This document shows, piece by piece, positions 58,613 to 64,000 of a stretch of DNA of 64,000 nucleotides. Within the stretch, counting starts at the first letter, position 1; each line of letters opens with the position of its first letter. A program made the translations under genes and the position numbers. This DNA comes from Luidia sarsii (taxonomy: Eukaryota > Echinodermata > Asteroidea > Paxillosida > Luidiidae). Location of the stretch: contig OX465109.1 in assembly GCA_949987565.1 (NCBI GenBank), forward strand, positions 9,462,627 to 9,526,626, read 5' to 3'. A model generated the notes under the pieces. It did not search any database, was not told where the DNA came from, and was given only the letters and a program-made list of their open reading frames with translations.

Positions 58613-61600
58613 TTACGTTACTGGCTCAGTGAGATTATTCAATGCAGCGCATACAGCGACCACCTTGTCTATATGCAAGAGCACTTCGTTCTCGACGCAG
58701 TTATTGAAAATGTTGAAGGATCGCAGCCGATGCATCTTCAGACCGTGCGGGGACTCGGAGTGTGGGGCAGATGCACGGCGTGCTGCGGCCGAATGCGCCA
58801 ACTGCTGGGATTGCACACCACCGGTGCCATTAACGCTGTCCGATGGAACATCCACTGGTTTCAACTGGTCGCAGATAGATTCTGCCAATCCCTCAGCAGA
58901 ATCTTTGAGAGGAATAGATTCCGATTCCTCCAACTTGATGTCCTCTTCCATCAAGGTATCGCCATTTGGATTGTTATTTCCCTGACTAACATGGGGGGAG
59001 ACAAAGCCGCCGTCGGATGTGCACTTGCACGGGGACGCTTCCCTGTCTAGCACGCTAAATCCTTTCCCCGTTAGGGTCCGCTCGACCGTTTCATCATGCT
59101 GTAGAAGCAGGACCTTGACGTCTTTCCGGAGGCCATCCAGTAAGCTGGAGTCCGTGAGGATGTCGGCATTGGTGGCGCTGCCTGAATAAGCGCTGGACAC
59201 AAAGCAGATGGTGCCGTTGGGCAGGAGCCCCAGGAGAACTTTGATAGCACCTGTGGTAGCTGAGGAGAGTTCTGACTCACGTTCTGTCAAGGGACGCTCT
59301 GTCCGGATGATAAGGAAGTCAATGACGATGCTGCAATCAGCGGGACAGTTCCTCGGGCCAGCCGGCGGCAGCAGCTGGTCCGAGGGCCACCTGATAAGCT
59401 CCCGTAGCGGGTCGCACAGCGCAGACACGGTGTGGGTGAAGATATTGCACGCGCTCGCCGGGGCGAGGTTGAACACGCTGGCCAGGAACTCAAAGGGCAC
59501 GGCCATCTTAAGCTTCATGAGGAGCAGGAGCAGGGAGTTCTGGGCGGGGAGCGCCGGCACCACCTCCGGGAGGCAGCCCAGGAGGAGGCCGAAGGCGTCC
59601 CGGCCGAGCCCCGTCACTTTGCGGACGGTCGTCTCCGAGAGGCAGACGTCGCTCCAGCCGTGGAACCCGGGGCACCGGCCGTGCGTCGGATTCAACGCGC
59701 TGTCCCATCCCGAAGAGGCGCCATCCCAGGGACTGGCAAAGCTCAGGAGGGTCTGTACAGAGGCTTGACTCCGGCAATCAGCCTCTCTGCTCATCGCCTC
59801 AGCTTGTGGGCCTCGGGAGGGGCCACCGCCGGGCGGCTTTCGCTCAGAGGGGTGAGCGGAGGATGAATCCTCGGCGGCCCTGTCGACCACCGACGCCGAG
59901 TCGGCCGCGGTCGCCCTCGCCGCGACTCTCGTCTGGCCGTGCCTCGGGTGCTTAGAAGCACTCAGGCTCCCAGACAGCCTCCGGTTGGTCAGCGCAAACC
60001 GCTGACAGCGGAGGCCGCTCTGCGGCCTCAGGCCGGGATGCAGCGACTTCCGCTTCCGCGCCGAGCCCTCGCCGCTGCCCGAGCGGCTGAGGTTCAGGGC
60101 GTTCCCCGGCGCCGGCGGAGGCCCGGCCTGCCCGGTGCGGCCGGCCGGCTCGCCGTCGTACAGCCAGCCGTGATGATTCTGGGCGCCGCCGTCGAACGTT
60201 TGACGGCTCTCGCAGTGGTTCGCCGGCGGTCCGACGGGCACGGATTCCGGACCACCGTCGGCCGCCAGCTGGCCGTCCACAATCAGCTGGCCGCCGGGGC
60301 TGACCCGGACGGGTTGGCCGCCGCAGCGGAACGGACCTCCGAGTTGCTCGCTGGGCTGCACGTGCTCGGCGCCCACCTCCGTCCCGTGCCCCGTGCCAAG
60401 GAGGGCCGCCCTCAGCTTGGACTCGTCCCTCTCTGAGCGGATGGCCGAGGCGTACTCCTCCCCGGCCTCCTTGGACAGGTCCAGGGCGGCCGAGACAAAC
60501 TTCATGATGTCGTCGTCCCCCGCCTCCTCCTCCTCCTCTCCTCCCTCCTCCTTGACGGCAGGCTGCAGAGTGGCGTTGCTCAGCGTGAGCCCGAGGTGCG
60601 CCCTCTGATGACGAGCCTGTTGAATAAAAAAACAAAAACAAGAAACACCTGATTAGGAAACAATGCCAAAAGGACAATCTGCTTCCCAAAAAAAATAGAT
60701 GCTGATCCAAGATTTTCAATGCCCCGGCTCCAAGCAAACTGAAAGGCAGGCAGAGTTTGTTTTTACTGGACTGAGATTTGAAACCCAGACATGGGGTTAA
60801 ATTTTTGGTTATGTGCTTATAAGCAGCAAGCCTTGAAGGGCAAATATCATGAAAGGCAAGGCTCAAGGGCCCATTTCCAAAGCCCGGCTTAGGCTCAGGC
60901 TCCGGCTTTGTCTCTAGTTCTTTCATCCATTTCAAGTACAAGGCATGAAATTAGGAAGCCTTTGGCATCATTTTTGAATGTTTGACTGAGTTTTGAAAAG
61001 GAATCCAAAGCTTCAACTTCAACAAAGAACTCCAACTTGTATTTCAGCATTTGGATAACTGAGACAAAGCCGGAGCCGAAGCCTAAGCCGGGTTTTGGAA
61101 AAGAGCCCAGCAAAGGCAGTAAGGTGGTGAGCCACTGGTATACGAAGGAGGAGAAGGGGGGGGGAGCAGGGGACCTGGATGGGGTTTGGAACCCTGGCAG
61201 TAGCTGGGCCGACCCACCTTGACTTTCTGCATGTACATCTCCTCCATCATCGTCTTTCGGACCCGGCGGTCCAGCTCCGGGGTGGCGGGGAAGATGCTGG
61301 GGTTGTAGGCGGGGTCACTGGGGTCATCGACCTTGTAGCCCCCCGTGAAGTGGCAGCCACAGACGCGGCTATTCTTGGTGGGAGTCCACTGGCTGTTGAG
61401 TCGCATACAAACAAAAAATAGAAGCGAGAACAAATACAAAATTATTAAGGCCAAGTGAAAAATATTATTAGTTTCTTATCCCCGCCCACATTGCTTTTTA
61501 TTTTCTTTATACAACAAAAGTGATATACAAAAATGTTGCAAACTGGCCTCATCAAAGTAGCGACACATCCCCACCACATACCAAGACCTGCCAACGTGTT

Positions 61601-62718
61601 GTGACGTCATCAATTTGTGCACACAACGGTTCAGTTTACAATCAAAGATGGCCGTCTTTCGGCTTGTCGGACGGGAGAGACCTCTTCCCGGTCAACTGAG
61701 GGGAAATTTCTCCTTTTTTTCCAAAACGTAAGTATAAAACGAAATATCCAGTATAAGGGAGTATTTGGAATCTGTCAATTTTTCATTCTCCCTGAATCCA
61801 ACGATGGCCACGTGGGACAGTTTCGTTAAGTGTGTTCGGGTTAAAGTTTGGGATTTCAGTCAGGGGTAGTCTCAAGTTCAAGCATCGCCCGACCCCCTTG
61901 CATGCGTTTGAGCCCTACGACTGTTTCCTGAACAGCAGTGCAAAGCAACGTCCGGGACATCACACCGCACTCGCACACACTTCAGCAGACCACTCCGCAC
62001 CTGGACCTGCCTCGCCTGCCCATCGTGACATCATGCAGTTTCAAATCAAAGATGGCCACCCCAGCTCGTCGATCCGTTTTCAGTCAACTGAGGGGAAATT
62101 TCTCCCTTTTCCCAAACGTGAGTAAAACAAAATGACCAGTATTGGAATCTGTAATTCTCACTGAATCCTCAATAACCAATTGGCGCATGGGACAATTTCA
62201 CTGGTGTTTTTTTTTTTTTGGGGGGGGGGGTAAATCTTGGGATTTCGGTCGGGGGTATTTTTCAAAGATTACATTTCCACATTGCATAGCCACTTTCCTT
62301 GGACCCTACAGTCACCCGTCCCTCAAAATTTCAAAATAAAAAAGGGTGACTTGTCGGGTTCAAGTTACTCGGACTACGACTAGTTTCACAGGTGTTTTGG
62401 GGGGTAAATTTGGGGATTTCGGTCGGGGGGATTTTTCAAAGATTAAATTCTAGCGTTGCCATACCCGTTTTCCTTGGACCCTACACAGTCACCCGACCCT
62501 AAAAAATATCAAAATTCAATAAAAAAAAAAGGTGACTTCACTTGACGGGTCTAAGTTACTCGGACTACTCACCCTCCCCTCTGCACAAGGCCGATCCACA
62601 AAGCTCTCCTCTCCGGCTGCTTCTCGCCATTGGGGAAGCCGACGAACCTTCCCTTGGGACAAGTCCTCTGCGTGTGGGAGCACCCGCCCACGGCGCAGTT
62701 GCGATTACTTTTCGGCAT
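58613..62718 (-). CDS. THAP zinc-finger protein fused to a DDE_Tnp_4-like domain
   Basis: Three exons: 62718-62573 (ATG; donor GTGAGT), 61392-61218 (acceptor CTCAACAG, donor GTGGGT), 60616-58613 (acceptor TTCAACAG). Phases 2 and 0 join to 774 residues. THAP finger (residues 1-~90) has the C2CH set C8, C13, C60, H63 with GFP, QWTP and PSIF; THAP fingers bind DNA. Residues 108-430 are low-complexity, with an acidic run (EEGGEEEEEAGDDD). About 470-525 is an HTH_Tnp_4-like segment (LMKLKMAVPFEFLASVF, IRWPS), then a DDE_Tnp_4-like fold (VIDFLIIRTERP, D540; LLPNGTICFVSSAYSG). The segment usually GxxSDK is SATNAD (588-592) and the usual ADRGF is replaced by LLQHDE, so the catalytic triad seems lost. 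This suggests a domesticated transposase acting as a DNA-binding host protein (inference). Long, high-GC exon 3 without stops argues for constraint. Confidence 0.9.
60867..61108. mobile_element. Intact GGGCCC...AAGCCCGGCTTAGG element in THAP intron 2
   Basis: 242 bp, ends GGGCCCATTTCCAAAGCCCGG and CCGGGTTTTGGAAAAGAGCCC. This is the empty form of the elements interrupted at 16204-16870 and 21682-22348. Confidence 0.85.
61560..62140 (+). other. Duplicated block with ATG and splice donor in THAP intron 1
   Basis: Two direct, diverged copies (about 61590-61800 and 62010-62190) share AATCAAAGATGGCC, GTCAACTGAGGGGAAATTTC and a donor (CCAAAACGTAAGT in the first, CCAAACGTGAGT in the second). Each gives a short Arg-rich N-terminus beginning MAVFRL or MATPAR. 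That could be the first exon of a plus-strand gene continuing right, possibly with a mitochondrial presequence, but no second exon was found. It could equally be a repeat. Confidence 0.25.
62300..62570. repeat. Two diverged single arms of the palindrome family
   Basis: CAGTCACCCG...AGGGTGACTTGTCGGG...AAGTTACTCGGACTAC occurs twice, each preceded by GGGATTTCGGTCGGGGG and TTTTTCAAAGATTA. The second copy abuts the THAP exon 1 donor. Confidence 0.8.
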
Positions 62719-62769
62719 CGCTGAGAATCAGTAATAATTATTATTTATTATCGGCCGGCGACGAGTGTT

Positions 62770-63125
62770 GATGTTTTTATGCGGGCAGCCATCTTTAGAA
62801 ATAAAAAACCGCAAGTTGTAGCGCCCTCTATTTTTCTGAACGACCTTAGAAGGTCAGACTTCCACGCTGAGTACAATGGTGATTAGGGCTGGCTATAAAG
62901 TTATCACGCTGGGGCGTTAATTTTGTCGATTAAAGGGACATTTGAGACAATTAATTTGTGGCATTTTTGGCCAATCTTTATGTGAGAGGAGTGCTTGGCA
63001 CTTGTATTTTTGTTTCTTAAATTTAAATTTTACGCAAACTTATTTTCCCCACGACAGAAGAGTCCAGCTAAAAGGACGCAACTCACTGCATCATAGATTG
63101 ATAATAACATGATCAGATGTTTGCG
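62770..63125. other. 5' flank of the THAP gene
   Basis: No TATA box seen. GCGGGCAGCCATCTTT near 62778 and TGTAGCGCCCTC near 62818 are the only GC-rich motifs. No upstream exon supported. Confidence 0.4.
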
Positions 63126-63129
63126 TCGA

Positions 63130-63300
63130 CGTGATAAGCACTGAGTATCCAGTGGTTTACAGGCAGCTCGTCTGCACTAAGCATTATACATAGCAGGAGT
63201 CGCGGGTTCACTGAATCCGGCCCGATCTGACTGCATGTATTTTCAGCAGGCAATCGGGCAAAGCACTGAGCACCCGATAATTATTTGCATCCTCCATGAT
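63130..63300 (+). mobile_element. SINE-2 copy
   Basis: GCAGGAGTCGCGGGTTCACTG and CAGGCAATCGGGCAAAGCACTGAGC. Confidence 0.75.
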
Positions 63301-63389
63301 ATTTGATGCGACAGACTGTAGCTCATTGAGAATTACATTCTCCTCAACGCAAAGAGAAAAAAGAAATCTATAATTATATGATACAAAAC

Positions 63390-63565
63390 GACCTCCACCA
63401 GCTCGGTGGTCCATTAGTTATGACCTATAGAAAGCAGGAGTCGCGGGTTGGAATCCCGCCTGACTGGAGCTGTCTGTATTTTGGGGTGTTTTTTTTGTCG
63501 GCAGGCAATCGGCCAAGGCACCGAGCATTCAGTGCTATGATTGCGTGGATCGGAGTAGGGCAAAC
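63390..63565 (+). mobile_element. SINE-2 copy
   Basis: CGACCTCCACCAGCTCGGTGG, GTCGCGGGTTGGAATCCCG, GGCAATCGGCCAAGGCACCG, GGGCAAACCCTCGTTGA. Confidence 0.8.
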
Positions 63566-63794
63566 CCTCGTTGAATGATGACCAGCGTGACGATAGCCAG
63601 ACATTCACCGCTATCTCTTGGAACGCGTTACGGATCATGGGGACATTTACTGGAGAAATAGCAAGATGAAACGCCATGAAAGCCGCGGTCGACATTAATT
63701 TGATGTCTGTCGAGAATCGTCTTGCCTTGACAAATTAACGAGCTGCGTGGCAATTGACTGCCGACTCTCCTCTCTGGAGGCCGAGGTCTGCAGA

Positions 63795-63918
63795 GATGGG
63801 GGGCAGAGTGGGTGAGGGAGCGGGAGAAAGAGAGAGGGAGGGAGGGAGGGGGAGAGTGAGAGAGAGAGTGAGAGGGAGAGGGAGAGGGAGAGAGAGAGAA
63901 AGAGAGAGAGAGAGAAAA

Positions 63919-63951
<33 letters not shown>

Positions 63952-64000
63952 GAGGGGGGAAGAGAGGTGAGAGAGAGGAAGAGAGGTGAGAGAGAGGAAG
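63795..64000. repeat. GA-rich microsatellite at right edge
   Basis: GAGAGG/GGGAGA tract continuing off the window; ends with two AGAGAGGAAGAGAGGTG-type units. Confidence 0.95.

Noticed and set aside
59208..60436. Plus-strand frames of 140-190 codons
   Set aside because: Antisense of the GC-rich THAP exon 3, which has domain support on the minus strand.
1..64000. Endogenous viral genes or defence systems
   Set aside because: No polymerase, capsid or envelope-like reading frame found beyond one truncated LINE fragment and a doubtful solo LTR.

Overview
This is a gene-sparse, repeat-saturated window of an animal nuclear genome. The genes have many short exons with GT-AG introns, there are tRNA-derived SINEs, dozens of short inverted-repeat transposons and long mini/microsatellites. 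Gene content (a vesicular amine transporter, peroxisomal 2-hydroxyacyl-CoA lyase, a BEN protein, a THAP/DDE protein, C-type lectin + PAN proteins) and repeat style suggest a marine deuterostome invertebrate, most plausibly an echinoderm such as a sea star. That placement is inference from general character, not a database match.

Left part (1-9.75 kb, minus strand): the first two coding exons of an SLC18-family vesicular amine transporter (9751-9151 and 1338-1024). The 7.8 kb intron between them holds repeats, and the rest of the gene runs off the left edge into a 22-bp minisatellite. From 9.8 to 14.5 kb I see only dispersed elements, including a possible solo LTR and back-to-back TTAA-flanked elements.

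14.5-25.5 kb is a direct tandem duplication of a ~5.5 kb block. Each copy carries one intronless secreted C-type lectin/PAN gene (minus strand), a nested pair of inverted-repeat elements with telomere-like repeats, and a long CT tract.

26.9-56.7 kb is one complete gene, HACL1 (minus strand). I could assemble 17 coding exons in consistent phase into a 571-residue protein ending in the peroxisomal signal SKL. Its 12.6 kb intron 9 contains a plus-strand BEN-domain gene (about 36.6-45.6 kb), whose first intron carries a ~2.5 kb 26-bp minisatellite. Other HACL1 introns carry tandem arrays, SINEs and nested transposons.

58.6-62.7 kb is a three-exon THAP-domain gene fused to a DDE_Tnp_4-like transposase domain (774 residues, minus strand) whose catalytic residues look degraded. 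The right end (62.8-64 kb) has two SINEs and a GA-rich tract.

No rRNA genes, convincing functional tRNA genes, CRISPR arrays or viral genes were seen. The genes do not form a pathway; the functional links are nesting and duplication rather than an operon.
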